Assembly: GCA_003427395.1 (NCBI GenBank)
Contig: BFEA01001252.1
Location: forward strand, 9,607-38,657
Direction of reading: 5' to 3'
Length of the DNA: 29,051 nt
DNA from: Chara braunii
Taxonomy: Eukaryota; Streptophyta; Charophyceae; Charales; Characeae
Positions 10,011 to 20,734 of the stretch are shown here, piece after piece. The number at the start of each line of letters is the position of its first letter. The first letter of the stretch is position 1. Below the pieces are notes generated by a model that was not told the DNA's origin, made no database searches, and saw nothing but the letters and a program-made list of their open reading frames with translations. The position numbers were made by a program, and so were the translations under genes.

Positions 10011-13000
10011 TACGTACACAGACGTGGCAGTCGAGACCGCAGGCTCATAGAGTGGCGGAGGTATTAGCGACCAACAGGCAGAGATCGAAGGGTGATGGGT
10101 TTCCAGAAACACCCATCAAGGGGGTTGTTCACGTCAGGGACAGCTATGTTCGGGTCGCGCGACGAGCAAGCAAGGGTTTTCCGGACGTCTTCGTCGGGAT
10201 CGGGACCGTCGATTGCGGCGGGATCAAGGGAGGAGGAGGAGGCGGTGATAGAGGGAGGAGAGAACCCGGGGGGGGCGTGATAAGTAAGAAGGCGTGGGGC
10301 CGTAATGGGGGCACGGTAGGCGCGAAGTGGAGGAGCAGTGGTGACGTGGCGGGAAAAAGATGTGCGAGAGGGTTATCACTGGTGCGAAGGCAAGCAGCGG
10401 TAAATGATCAGGGCGAGGGGGATCCCGACGCTGCAAAGAAGGGGAAGGGGGGCTATGTCGAAGAGGGGGGAGAAGATAAGGAGGATGACGTGGCAGTTGA
10501 TGGTCGTGAGGACAAAAAGACGGGAGCTTTGGTGCCAGGTGGCACTGGTGGCGGAGACGAAGGAGGAGTAGGAGTAGGAGGAGGAGGAGGAGGAATGTCG
10601 CGCTTCCAGAGTGAACTTAGTATTGCTGTCGCACAGGGCGACAGCGGTAATTGTCCCAGCAGCGGTGAGGACGAAGAGCTTGTCGCACAGAATGGCGATG
10701 GCGGCGGCAGAGGGGTTGTCGCGGATATTTCAGAGGATCTCCTATCTATGTTGTCTTCTAATAACGAAATGGACAAGGGTTCCATGTCCATCTTTCCCAA
10801 GACACTGAAGGTCGGTGATGGTTCAGGTACAGGTCTCCAACGACCGGTCGGCGAGAGTATGATTGAGAGGAATTTAAGGAAGAGAAGAGAACGGGAGTTA
10901 CAGCAGCAGCAGCAGCAGCGGGAGGAGGAGGAAGCAAAGAAAGAACAAGGACAAGCAGTAGATTATGCGCCTCTCGATTCTTCTTCTCCCTCCTCCTCCT
11001 CCTCCTCCTCCTCCCCCTCCTCCTCTTCCAACTCCCCCCTATTTACGGTGGGAATGGCTTCCGAAGGGGAGGAGGGGTCATCGGCATCCTCGGCTCTGAG
11101 TGGGGAGGGGCCGTCGTCCTCGGCGATCCCCTCTCTGTCTCTTTCTGAGAGTGGAAGCTATGGCGATGATAGCGCTTCTGATGATGTGTACATCGCTGAT
11201 TGGTACACGATGGCAGAGGACGAGAGATGGTTAGTCCGGCTAGATCAGAATGAGAGGGACTGGGCGATCCTTGAGCGACTGGTCGATGCTCATGGTGACG
11301 AAGGCGGCGGGGAAGAGAGAGGTCGAGGTCCCGACAATCCGCCGTCGGACTCCCCGACGACGACGCCGGTGCCACGTGTCTCGCTGGACGATCGCCACGT
11401 GCTCTGGGCTCTCGTGTCGTACTTGCTAAAGCGCGAAGAAGAATCTTTGATGCGTCTTCAAGCCGCCCTCTCTTCTGGGGCATCTGATGAGAGTCTGGAG
11501 GCCAAGATGGCTGTGCTGTCTCCTTTTCCTCCGCCGAAGGATGGCAGTCCTGCTGCTGCTGCTACCGCTGCTGCTGCTGCTGCTCGCGGTTTGCTGCGGG
11601 ATGAACTGGCATCCATCGTCAATCCGAGTGAAGAGGACGACGTGGCCGTTCGATTCCTTACGTTGGCTCTTCGTCATCAAGGCATGCCGTTGAGTGATTT
11701 CATCTACGATATGGAAGGCGTGTGTATCAGCGATCAGCCGCAAAAGACAAGTCTTGGGTATGAACTCGAGTTAATTAGACGGATATTCCTGTCCCGGGGT
11801 AAATACCCTCATCTTGCCAGATTAGGAAAGATCAAGACCGACCTCATTCGACGTGTCCTCAAGCCGGCGGGGTTCCTAGTGGAATCAACAGAGAATCTTC
11901 CTCTGGGAATGGCCATCTTCGGCGATTTCGAGGACGTCCACGAAGAAATTGTGATCGACGAGAACGGTGTTCAGACCAAGCTGAACGGTAAACCCTTCTC
12001 CTCGTCACACGTGGTAGGAGAGCGAACAGGTGGAGGGGAAGGAGCAGCAGGGGATGGCAATCAGAAGGAGGAGGCGGCGAAGAAGGAAAAGGAGGAGGTT
12101 GTGGGGTATTGGGGAGAAGACGGATATGTAGTTTGGGAGGTGGAGGAGGAGGAGGTGGTGGATTTGGAAGATTTCAGGCAGCAGGTCCAGCGCCAATTAG
12201 ATGTCATGTTCCCAGGATTGGTCTTATCCGTTCGTCCATCCCTGGTAGACGACGGACCGGTATTGCTGGTGGGTCCGGCGAACGAGTTCTTCACCCTGAG
12301 CTTCCCGCTATGGGTGAAGATGATGGCTTCGCTGTCGCTCTGCGGTGCTGCCACGTGGATGTCCCTCAATCTGTCTGGAATGCAGATGCTTGCACGCGAT
12401 GACGTGGCACCTTGGCTTCTGGCCATGGTGCCAGCTGTCCTGTTGTCCGTGATTGGCGGAGGATGGCTCGCTCGTAAGGCCGCTGCTCTCGCACATCGGC
12501 TGCCGAATGCCCCCGACCCGGGTTTCCCCCTCCCCTCCCCTCTCGTTGGCGCTCTGGGAGTTGTCACGACCTACAAAGGAGTGCTCAGCAACAGAGCTTG
12601 CCAGATGGACCTCTCGTTTGCCGCCACGTTGGCAATGGCCGGGATCTCGGCCGCTGCCATCGCCCTCGGGTCGGGCTCGAACTGGGATTCCTTGTCGTTT
12701 GCCCTCTGGGGTCAAGCCGGGCAGACACTACTGGTGCCTGAGACGGTGGTTCATCACTCTGCAACTCTGACAAAACTGTCAGAGATTTCGTCTTTTGGGG
12801 TCTTGGTAGGAGAGCACGATGAGTCACTGTTAATGATGAGTCCGCTGGCTCTGGGGGGGGTTCTGGGGCTGAATTGCGCGGCTTTTGGGATGATACCGAC
12901 CAGGCGGCTGGATGGGGCAAGGCTAGTCGAGTCAGCTCTCGGGGTGCAGATCGGACAGTTCGTGTCCGACTTGGTGGCCCTGACGGTGGCAATCGGGTTG

Positions 13001-13167
13001 CTGGCGAAAGGCAGCGCCTCTTTGGCAGCCTCGTGGGCCGTGTGGATGCTGGCCTGGCGCAACTACAGCGAGAGATTGAGCACTAGGGATGAGCTGACTG
13101 ACCCCGGATTGCTACGGATTGGCTTTGTAATCGTCCTGTTGCTAGGGGCTGGGCTCGTCTTGATTCC

Positions 13168-13171
<4 letters not shown>
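9797..13171 (+). CDS. EGY3: EGY3-like plastid membrane pseudoprotease (M50/S2P family)
   Basis: The C-terminal 320 residues align with plant EGY proteins, plastid-membrane relatives of site-2 proteases. Landmarks include DFRQQVQRQLDVMFPGL, several membrane segments (coding about 12300-12370, 12410-12480, 12600-12670, 12840-12890, 12960-13070, 13110-13168), VGALGVVTTYKGVLSNRA and a final RLDGARLVESALG. At the place of the zinc-binding HEXXH it has IGGGWLARK (bases 12452-12478). The Asp of the second motif (RLDG, 12905-12916) is kept. This matches the non-catalytic EGY3 type. Start: the frame is open from 9452, but ATG 9797 begins MSRAAALLVG and a Ser-rich stretch like a chloroplast transit peptide, giving 1124 residues, about twice the usual plant EGY3 length. 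The excess is low-complexity (Gly-, Ser-, Glu- and Gln-runs). No intron is apparent. The stop directly abuts a (GA)n run. Confidence 0.75.
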
Positions 13172-13240
<69 letters not shown>

Positions 13241-13264
13241 NCTCTCTCTCTCTCTCTCTCTCTC
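13172..13264. repeat. (GA)n - N - (CT)n junction
   Basis: Sixty-nine bases of GA repeat follow the EGY3-like stop codon, then one N at 13241, then 23 bases of CT repeat. The strand flip of the same microsatellite across an N is what a false scaffold join through a simple repeat looks like. The second block copy has an uninterrupted (CT)n at 19891-19967. Confidence 0.85.
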
Positions 13265-13309
13265 CTCGAACTATCTTTGGGGAAATGAAGGAGTGCTCTC
13301 ACTTTGCTT

Positions 13310-13441
13310 CGTATGTCTGTAAAGGCGATAGCCGGAGAAACCCGACCGATAGGTTGTGTGTTTTCGATCATCACCCGTATGTCTGTAAAGGCGATAGCCG
13401 GAGAAACCCGACCGATAGGTTGTGTGTTTTCGATCATCACG
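13310..13441. repeat. 66-bp tandem repeat, two units (copy 1)
   Basis: Units 13310-13375 and 13376-13441 are practically identical; each starts CGTATGTCTGTAAAGGCG and ends TTTCGATCATCAC. The same pair is at 20013-20144 in the second block copy. It lies upstream of gag, in what may be the LTR or leader of the element. Confidence 0.85.
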
Positions 13442-13464
13442 TTTGTCGGATTAACGATGAATGA

Positions 13465-14031
13465 TTGAGACCGACCCTTGTGATTGATTGGACTGCCATG
13501 TGGACTGACGGCCACAACCCGACTGGGTGTCGGCCTCTCGTATCCCCGCCACGTCCCTTCCCGTACAACGAGAAAAGGACACGTGTATGCGAGTGGGACG
13601 TACGAGAACCCGTCGCCAAGATCGGCGGCCGATACTATTTCCCTCCCAATACTCAGTGCTCAGGGTTTGTTGGTGCTGGCTTTGTCATTATTGATACGCA
13701 TTTTCCGCCTTATTCGCTGCTATTGTCGTTTAACGAGTTGATCGTCCTTCCGTGGACGGCAGTGGAGCCCCATTGGCCTAACACTCTGTGTAGCGATTGT
13801 CGTCGCTTCGAACGTTACCAATCAAAAGGCTTCCACTACCGAGTACGGAGTGAGGACGAGCATAAGGAACGAGCTACGCGGCTGAGACCCTCCACGTCAG
13901 ATTCTGAGTTATGCAATGAGCGGTGTCGGGACTTGATTCGGAAGCGAGACACCAAGTGCGTACCCGCTCCCTTTCACGCGAAGCGAAGAGTAATGGCCCG
14001 ATGGGAAGTTCAACGATGCTTTTTGGATTGA
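13465..14031 (+). CDS. Unrecognised 188-aa ORF upstream of gag (copy 1)
   Basis: I do not recognise this protein. It is a single frame with mixed composition. A central hydrophobic part (FVGAGFVIIDTHFPPYSLLL) is followed by a basic, Cys-containing C-terminal third with CSDC, CNERC and a later KC. This could bind metal, but the pattern matches no finger I know. It precedes the Gag frame by 370 bp on the same strand, in a different frame. It may be a leader ORF of the LTR element or a chance ORF within it. The identical sequence occurs at 20168-20734, where the block is more trustworthy. Confidence 0.3.
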   Translation: MRPTLVIDWTAMWTDGHNPTGCRPLVSPPRPFPYNEKRTRVCEWDVREPVAKIGGRYYFPPNTQCSGFVGAGFVIIDTHFPPYSLLLSFNELIVLPWTAVEPHWPNTLCSDCRRFERYQSKGFHYRVRSEDEHKERATRLRPSTSDSELCNERCRDLIRKRDTKCVPAPFHAKRRVMARWEVQRCFLD

Positions 14032-14398
14032 ACTTTCCTCCGCCGAACATCCCGCGCGCGCCTTTTTCTCCCTCGAAACCCACGCATTGCGCGCAATGAC
14101 GGACCCTCCCCCTTCTTACTAAGTTGGATCAACACAGGGGATTTCGGCTCTGTCCATGTCCCCACACTCAATTTTCCAAAAATCCTTGGCACACCCCACC
14201 TCGCTGTCTTTCTGGGCCCCTTCCGCAATTTAAATGTTCCGAACGGAAGACAACGCAGGGCGTGAGGTTGGTATCGGGGCCGACACGTGTCGGTTCTGAT
14301 GATAGTGAGACGAGCTGGCGAGAGGAAGATCAGCTAAACGATCTAATCGTCTCAGTCCTCCCGTCACTCGACAGAGATCCGCCGAAGCTCGACCAGAG

Positions 14399-15727
14399 AT
14401 GCCCATGGCCGATGCTAATGGAACACCTCCCCGGGTAATGGTAAGCATCCCCCCTACCTTCCCATTCTATCCCAACTACACTCATCCAGAGGCATTGCTC
14501 GAAGCCGTGCAAGCTCAGGGATATGGCGTCGAGGACCTTCCCCCCGTCATTACCCTGCTACTATGAAACACCGCACATGATTGGTTTAGAAGGCATAGAT
14601 GGGTAGATTGGGACACCTTTAAGAGGGCGTTCCTAGCAAGATTCGACGCGGTCAGCGAAGAAGTTGCACGGTTCGTACTGAAAACCCGTCCGCAGGAACC
14701 CGGAGAACTGTTACCCGACTTTGTGGATCGATTTCAGACCGCATTAGACAAATTCGGACCGGAAGAAAATGCTGCTCGAGATCTGTTCATCGACCATCTC
14801 CGCAATCCCGTGTTGATGGCAAAACTGCAAAAAAAAGTCCCTCCCAAGACGAACCAACTGTCCGTCATCATAACTAAAGCCCTCGAACTGGATCTGCTGG
14901 ATACGCGTAAGTATATCAGTCAGGGAGAAGAAGACATCTCGGACACAATCCAAGATGTGGCTGCTAAACGGCGGTCGTGGCTTAGAGCGGTGGGACGATG
15001 TTACCCTCGTCCTGATCATGACTACCAGGACGGACCCGCTCCGGATCCCTCCCCGTACCATTCCCTACCTCTCTCGAGACCTCCTCCTCCTCCCAAAATG
15101 GCGCCTGTGAACACAGTAATGACCCAAGACGCCGCATTAGTGCCTATCACTAACATGCATCTGGCCCAGATGATTCATACGGCCACGACAAAAGAGTCTG
15201 AGTGGATGAATAATCTGATTCAGATGCAGGCTTCTCAGATGGATCGGTTGGAACAAATCATGACAAAGCTAATGAAAGCAAATTTCAGCCCTTCTCGCCC
15301 CGTTCCTACTTCGTACCCTCTTCTGACCACCCCTCCTGCAACTGGACTAGCTCCTCCCGCTCCCCCTCACGCGGCCAATCCAGCGGGGAGGGTCGAGTGC
15401 TACAACTGTAAACAGCCTGGACACTTTGCGCGTGAATGCCCCCAGCCAAAACGTAATCAACCTCCGCCAGCAGCCGCGCCCGTAACCTTAAATCAAGGTC
15501 GGGTGGCCGCAGTGTTGGAAACGGCAAGAGAAGCCTCCTCCTTCTCGACCGAACAACCACCCTCGTCCGACCCTATCGTGTCTACTCCGGGATCATCTTC
15601 CGAAGCCGCCAATGTCGTTGATCCAGCCGAGTACCTTCATTTGGCAGGACTGATCGGAGCAATCCGACCTGGCAAAGATGAATGGGTCGAGCGGGGATCA
15701 GAACCAGAACCACAGTTTCAGACATGA
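14399..15727 (+). pseudogene. gag: Gag of Ty3/gypsy-type element (copy 1)
   Basis: The frame begins at ATG 14399 (MPMADANGTPP), is cut by TGA at 14564-14566 and continues in the same frame to TGA 15725-15727. The segment AHDWFRRHRWVDWDTFKRAF and the following LARF and PGELLPDFVDRFQ stretch are the retrotransposon Gag (capsid) domain. A CCHC zinc knuckle CYNCKQPGHFAREC lies at 15398-15439, after a Pro-rich linker. Gag forms the particle and binds RNA. The same frame goes on into protease, so gag-pro was one polyprotein. The stops at 14564 and 15725 would each fit a CGA-to-TGA change. This is probably an assembly duplicate of 21102-22430. Confidence 0.8.
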
Positions 15728-15880
15728 GAGATTGATGTCCTACAGACACTCAAACAGTTGGACATCCGAGTTCCGGTCCCCGTAGGACACTTGATGACCA
15801 TATCCGAGGCCGCAAATGATAAAATCCTGCAACAATGCCAGAAGAACCGAAAACGCTTCACATACTAGCGTATTCAACGT

Positions 15881-16351
15881 ATGCTAAAGAAGAAGAAAGA
15901 AAATGAGACTGAGGCAAACCCTCCCCTTGCGACCAAACCTGATGTACCCGAAACGGTGAGAATCGCCGCCATCTCTTACGCCGAGAACGATCATTTTGTA
16001 CGCGTCCGATCGGTCCTATGGAAAAGTGCCGAGTGTGATTGCGAAGTCTGGGGTAAACCGTTTGAGGCTCTTATTGATACCGGATTATCGGTCGTAGCCA
16101 TATCCTTGGACATAGTCAGAAAAACGGGCCAACTGAACTCGATCCTTCCACTACCAGGGAAGGAAAATTACGTCTCGGCCGATGAAGAAACCATGAATAT
16201 AGTAGGAATAATTGAGAACATAGCGGTCAAGGTAGACCGAGTGCACGTTCTGGTTAACGCGCTAGTCATCGATGTGCACTCTTATTCGGTACTGTTGGGA
16301 TTGCCCTGGGCGGTGGCGGTAGGAGCACGGATACACTTCGATTCTAAATAA
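15881..16351 (+). pseudogene. Retropepsin-like protease (copy 1)
   Basis: In the same frame as Gag, separated from it only by stops (TGA 15725, TAG 15866). The aspartic protease motif is LIDTG at residues about 64-68 followed by LSVVAIS, where most relatives have Ser or Thr after DTG and this one has Leu. A conserved-looking YSVLLGLPW lies about 75 residues later, as the ILG motif does in retropepsins. The frame ends at TAA 16349-16351, but related in-frame sequence continues to about 16480, where mitochondrial sequence begins. Role: cleavage of the Gag-Pol polyprotein. It is inactive as read because of the stops. Duplicate of 22584-23054. Confidence 0.7.
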
Positions 16352-16482
16352 CTCGTCCTCATGCATACTAGAGGAAGACTTCAAACGCTGCCATTACGCG
16401 TCTCTACTCGATCACCGAAAAAAAATCCCGGTATTGTCCGAATAGGAATGATCCAGATCCCGAGCCCGGAAGATTCTCCCCC

Positions 16483-16640
16483 AAACGTCAAATTATCTAT
16501 GATTAGATTATTATAAAATAGATTAGCAGTGGTTAAAGGATTATTGATCAGCAATAAAATTGTCATCAAAACACTCAGTAAACCCATCCATCCCACATTA
16601 CGCACTAATGGTGGACAATCATTTTTTTTTGAAGTGCTCA
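16483..16640 (-). pseudogene. nad2: Mitochondrial nad2 fragment (copy 1)
   Basis: On the minus strand the translation contains STSKKNDCPPLV, then NVGWMGLLSVLMTILLL, then NPLTTANLFYNNL. These are the N-terminal region of NADH dehydrogenase subunit 2 as found in plant mitochondria. Only about 50 residues are present. A 13-base tandem duplication breaks the frame at the upstream end (about 16638-16660). This is duplicated at 23186-23343. Confidence 0.85.
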
Positions 16641-16826
16641 GATTACATGCTCAGATTACATGTAATGTACTTGTGGGGGCGAAAGTCTAAGATGGATCTA
16701 TTCTATTATTACCTGATGGTAATTCTCTATGTCTACTCTTCGTTGCTAATTTCATTATGTATGATATTAATCCATATAGAATTGGACACTAAAGAAAAGG
16801 CTAGAGTCGAGTGAAGAGTGATATAG

Positions 16827-16864
16827 CTGTCTCTTATACACATCTAGATGTGTATAAGAGACAG
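16827..16864. other. Nextera mate-pair junction adapter (artefact)
   Basis: A complete 38-base inverted pair of Tn5 mosaic ends (left arm 16827-16845, right arm 16846-16864). The sequence to its left is identical to 23529 and before; the sequence to its right is unrelated. The adjacency is therefore a ligation junction between two ends of one circularised fragment, not real genome order. Confidence 0.97.
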
Positions 16865-17450
16865 CTCTAGACCCACTAAACCAAGTTTATCACAGTCTTA
16901 GGGCCCTATTGCCCAAAGTGGACCTTTGTGGCACTCTTAGTCCTGGTCGGTCCTTTTTACGACTTGTCATCCACCAAGCAGGGGCCCCCTCCTGGCATTA
17001 CAATGTTCTCCTCAACCATATTATGACCCATGGGTCACCCCTTCCATGCAGCGGATGGTCAAGATGGTTCATCGTACTACAAGTGCCCCCGTTATACCTT
17101 TGTCCTTGCTCCCTAGTACTAGGCTAGCTCTGTAGACCAGATCTTCCTAGGGAGGAGGACAGTCACAGCTATCACTTCTGTTGTCTGCCTCAGTGGAGTT
17201 CTTCCAACTGCCCCATAGGGGTCTTTTACCCTGGGTTCTACTTCTACCACAGTTCCCATGGTACTCTGTAACAACCCTAGTTCCTACTGCCATCAACCCT
17301 GAGCCCTAATGCGCTCAAGCGATATCCTCCACAGTCACGTTATAGATCCCTAGAAGCCCCCTAGCATGTGGTACCACCCCATCAGAAGGCCCTAACTCCC
17401 CCCCTAGGAGGTCCCCTAAATCCCCCCTAGGGCACAACACAATCCACACG
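16865..17450. other. No gene seen; CCCTAG-rich non-coding DNA
   Basis: No frame longer than 75 codons and no recognisable domain. The composition shows several CCCTAG and CCTAGG blocks. Because it follows the adapter, its true location is uncertain. Confidence 0.4.
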
Positions 17451-17456
17451 GTGTAC

Positions 17457-17720
17457 AGCCGATTAGCTCAGTGGGTAGAGAACCGGTTGGAATTGCTCAT
17501 CGTGTGGGTTTAAAACTCAATTACAGCCTTGCGCATTTCCACCGGTGGGTGTTGTCCGACGCATGGCTGTACATACTGTCCTCTGGCCGTTACACGGTTA
17601 TGAATACAGACCCTGCCTGTAACGGTCAGGGGACTCGGTCCTGGTTGTTGTATGCTGGATTCTGCCTTCGTGGGCTCTTGAGTACGTTGGCTGATGGTCG
17701 CACTGTCGATCTCCCCCGCC
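17457..17720 (+). repeat. tRNA-derived SINE-like sequence
   Basis: A pol III A box TAGCTCAGTGGG lies at 17464-17475 and a degenerate B box GGTTTAAAACTC at 17507-17518, in tRNA-like spacing. The predicted acceptor and T-arm do not pair well enough for a working tRNA. The downstream body holds a possible hairpin, CCGTTACA near 17588 with TGTAACGG near 17616. I place the right end only roughly and cannot see target-site duplications. Confidence 0.4.
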
Positions 17721-17724
17721 CGTA

Positions 17725-19889
17725 ATACTGCTTAGTACATTCAGTAGTCTATCACAATCACACACAATAGGTCATGGTATCAAGTCTGGTTCTGTGTTTC
17801 CCACACATACATATATCCACTTCACATGATTACATGGTCACTCAAAAATACCATACGCTGCCTGCGGGCATACATAAGAAATAAAGGCCTTGTATCTCAC
17901 TTCCACTTACTTAGTATCGAGTCCTATGGAATACATTCATATACACTCCTGGGTGGGGGAGACCGATCCTTGGTAGTGGTTCTCATGGGTTAGGTTGTAC
18001 GTGTGACGTACCAGTTTCCGGGCCCGCGCCATCTTCCGGACCCCTCCCCTCCCCTTGTTTCTTTTGAATCAAGATGTGTCTTGCTCGGCCCCAAAAAAAA
18101 CCTCTCTGTTTTTTTGATTAAAAGTGCCTCGCTGAGACCTGTATTTTTGTCAGCACTGGTGATTCTTGAAATTCCGTTTTTGTAATTCAGAAATGCATGG
18201 GAATTACGCGCGCCTCAGTGAGCGCGCTCGGAATTTGGCTCGACGGTTAGGAATTCCAGAATTAACGGAACTCGATGTGTCCTTTCACGCATGAATGTTC
18301 TCGGCCACGACGTGGAAAACTCTGGGAATTTTGTAGGAATATGGATAGACGTAGGACTCTCTTTCTTTTCCCACGCCTGCTTTGCGCGCGGATATGGTGA
18401 TTTCAAATTTTGAATTAGCATAGGGCTTGGAAAAACTGCAACTGTTTTGGTGCCCATTTTTTTTTGTGTTCGGCGCCATGCATACGAGCTCCCTCGTCCT
18501 TTCTTCTTGTGCTCCTCTCGACGCCCTCCTTCGCGCGCCCATGCTCTTTCTCTCTCCCCCTGTAACTGTTTTTCTCTCTCCTTCCCCATGTGCGCCCTTT
18601 TTCTCTTTCTTGATCATCTGAATCTTGGACCCGTTTCGCACTATCCTTTGCACCCTCCTTCTTCCCACTCTAAATCTTGAGTTCGAAAACCCGGTCGATC
18701 CTTTCTTTACCCCATCTAGCCAAGGAGAAGCGCCGAGTAAGAGGAAATCCCTACTATGCGATGATTCTGATTGGCCGGGATCGGACTGTTAGGGATCAAC
18801 ATGGCTTTCGGCGGGCGATTACCCCCAAGCCCTCCCTCGCCCTCCTCTCCCCTATTCTTCATCTTTCTCCGCATCTATCTCCCTTCTCGCAACTATAAAT
18901 TCCACAAGCGCGTCCGCAAATCTCTCTCTCAACTCGTCACCCAGCTTCCGGGAAGTAGTGGCTAGATGGTGTGTGTGCAGTGCAAATCGAAAAGTCCCGA
19001 CGGGCTGACTGTAGACTGGCTGGTTGTGCGCCTGATCGCCACGACGGACTGTGGGATCGGGGCAAGCCCACACAAAAACTAAGTTGGCGGGGTGACGATC
19101 GCGGTGGTGGAAAGTGGCACGCGACGGCCGGGATCGTTGGTGCATGTATGAGGATAGTGATCAGAGTTGGATGGATAAATGGCCCGGGGCCATGACGGGA
19201 CTTTACGGCGGATGCGCCTCCTTGTCTCGAATTTATTCTTTGGTGTGAGTGCAGCTCTACGGCAGTTAAGCTGAAAATTCTTTTCATCTTCGGATTTCTG
19301 CATGATTTTCATCTACTTTATTGTTTTCATCCATCTCGCACGTCTTCTCCCCACCTACCTTGTGGCATATGCTTGTCATGAAATGGTTGTCTTATGGGCT
19401 GGCGTTGTGATTAGCCAGGGGAAGACGGTGTGCAGAGCACACGGAGAACTGAATGATGCATGGCTGCCATTTTCGCACCTTCCGCGATGAGTAACCACGA
19501 GTATAGATGGAAACACTCGAATGAGGAGATTGTCGTTGATGGACTGGTCTTTGATTAGGCCGAAGAGCTGTGTATGAGAATGGTCGAGCCATTGGCAAGG
19601 GCAATGTTGTTGGGATTTTGTTCGAGAATGCAAGAGTGTTTAGATCTGTCGATGATGTGATTACGGGAAAGTACCCTGGGATCTTGAATTCGAAATACAC
19701 TACGCATACCATCTGCAGCTTGCCCTCGATACGCAAAACCCGAAAGACGATCTATCTTCTCAAAAGGAAGAAGGGCGTCACGTGCGACCTGCATGCGTGG
19801 ACCACTGGCTGTGCCCCACCGGATGTGAGTACTATCCCCACGGTTTCTTTATGAAAACTTCTTGGCGAGACCATTAGATCATTATGAAT

Positions 19890-19890
<1 letters not shown>
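17725..19890. other. No supportable gene in this stretch
   Basis: Short frames occur on both strands but none has a recognisable domain, and many overlap on opposite strands. The frame at 19570-19854 (94 codons, Lys/Arg-rich end) is the most protein-like, but I cannot assign it. Confidence 0.35.

Positions 19891-19967
<77 letters not shown>
19891..19967. repeat. (CT)n microsatellite
   Basis: A 77-base uninterrupted CT run immediately before block copy 2. It is the likely sequence through which block copy 1 was falsely joined to the EGY3-like gene. Confidence 0.95.
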
Positions 19968-19970
<3 letters not shown>

Positions 19971-20012
19971 GAACTATCTTTGGGGAAATGAAGGAGTGCT
20001 CTCACTTTGCTT

Positions 20013-20144
20013 CGTATGTCTGTAAAGGCGATAGCCGGAGAAACCCGACCGATAGGTTGTGTGTTTTCGATCATCACCCGTATGTCTGTAAAGGCGATAG
20101 CCGGAGAAACCCGACCGATAGGTTGTGTGTTTTCGATCATCACG
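20013..20144. repeat. 66-bp tandem repeat, two units (copy 2)
   Basis: Units 20013-20078 and 20079-20144; same sequence as 13310-13441. Confidence 0.85.
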
Positions 20145-20167
20145 TTTGTCGGATTAACGATGAATGA

Positions 20168-20734
20168 TTGAGACCGACCCTTGTGATTGATTGGACTGCC
20201 ATGTGGACTGACGGCCACAACCCGACTGGGTGTCGGCCTCTCGTATCCCCGCCACGTCCCTTCCCGTACAACGAGAAAAGGACACGTGTATGCGAGTGGG
20301 ACGTACGAGAACCCGTCGCCAAGATCGGCGGCCGATACTATTTCCCTCCCAATACTCAGTGCTCAGGGTTTGTTGGTGCTGGCTTTGTCATTATTGATAC
20401 GCATTTTCCGCCTTATTCGCTGCTATTGTCGTTTAACGAGTTGATCGTCCTTCCGTGGACGGCAGTGGAGCCCCATTGGCCTAACACTCTGTGTAGCGAT
20501 TGTCGTCGCTTCGAACGTTACCAATCAAAAGGCTTCCACTACCGAGTACGGAGTGAGGACGAGCATAAGGAACGAGCTACGCGGCTGAGACCCTCCACGT
20601 CAGATTCTGAGTTATGCAATGAGCGGTGTCGGGACTTGATTCGGAAGCGAGACACCAAGTGCGTACCCGCTCCCTTTCACGCGAAGCGAAGAGTAATGGC
20701 CCGATGGGAAGTTCAACGATGCTTTTTGGATTGA
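20168..20734 (+). CDS. Unrecognised 188-aa ORF upstream of gag (copy 2)
   Basis: Identical to 13465-14031. It lies between the 66-bp repeats and Gag of the gypsy-type element and is read in a different frame from Gag. It has a hydrophobic middle and a Cys-containing basic C-terminal third (CSDC, CNERC). It is intact in a block where gag and pro are broken, which is either chance or a hint that it is a separate gene. No function can be assigned. Confidence 0.35.
   Translation: MRPTLVIDWTAMWTDGHNPTGCRPLVSPPRPFPYNEKRTRVCEWDVREPVAKIGGRYYFPPNTQCSGFVGAGFVIIDTHFPPYSLLLSFNELIVLPWTAVEPHWPNTLCSDCRRFERYQSKGFHYRVRSEDEHKERATRLRPSTSDSELCNERCRDLIRKRDTKCVPAPFHAKRRVMARWEVQRCFLD

Larger units (their letters stand above)
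13242..16826. repeat. Block copy 1 (3.58 kb), equals 19945-23529
   Basis: Every feature in this block recurs 6703 bases later with identical translation and no indel. The left limit is the N in the microsatellite and the right limit is the mate-pair adapter at 16827. Zero divergence in a block otherwise full of old mutations argues for an assembly duplication. Confidence 0.85.

Noticed and set aside
13172-13264. Long hairpin (GA)n-(CT)n as a structural element
   Set aside because: The N between the arms and the uninterrupted (CT)n in the other block copy point to a false join.
16560-16814. 84-codon plus-strand frame with hydrophobic end (also 23263-23517)
   Set aside because: Its first part is antisense to the nad2 fragment; the rest may be another mitochondrial piece but I could not identify it.
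19570-19854. 94-codon frame MYENGRAIGKGN
   Set aside because: Looks somewhat protein-like but no domain is recognisable and no neighbouring gene supports it; left as unassigned.
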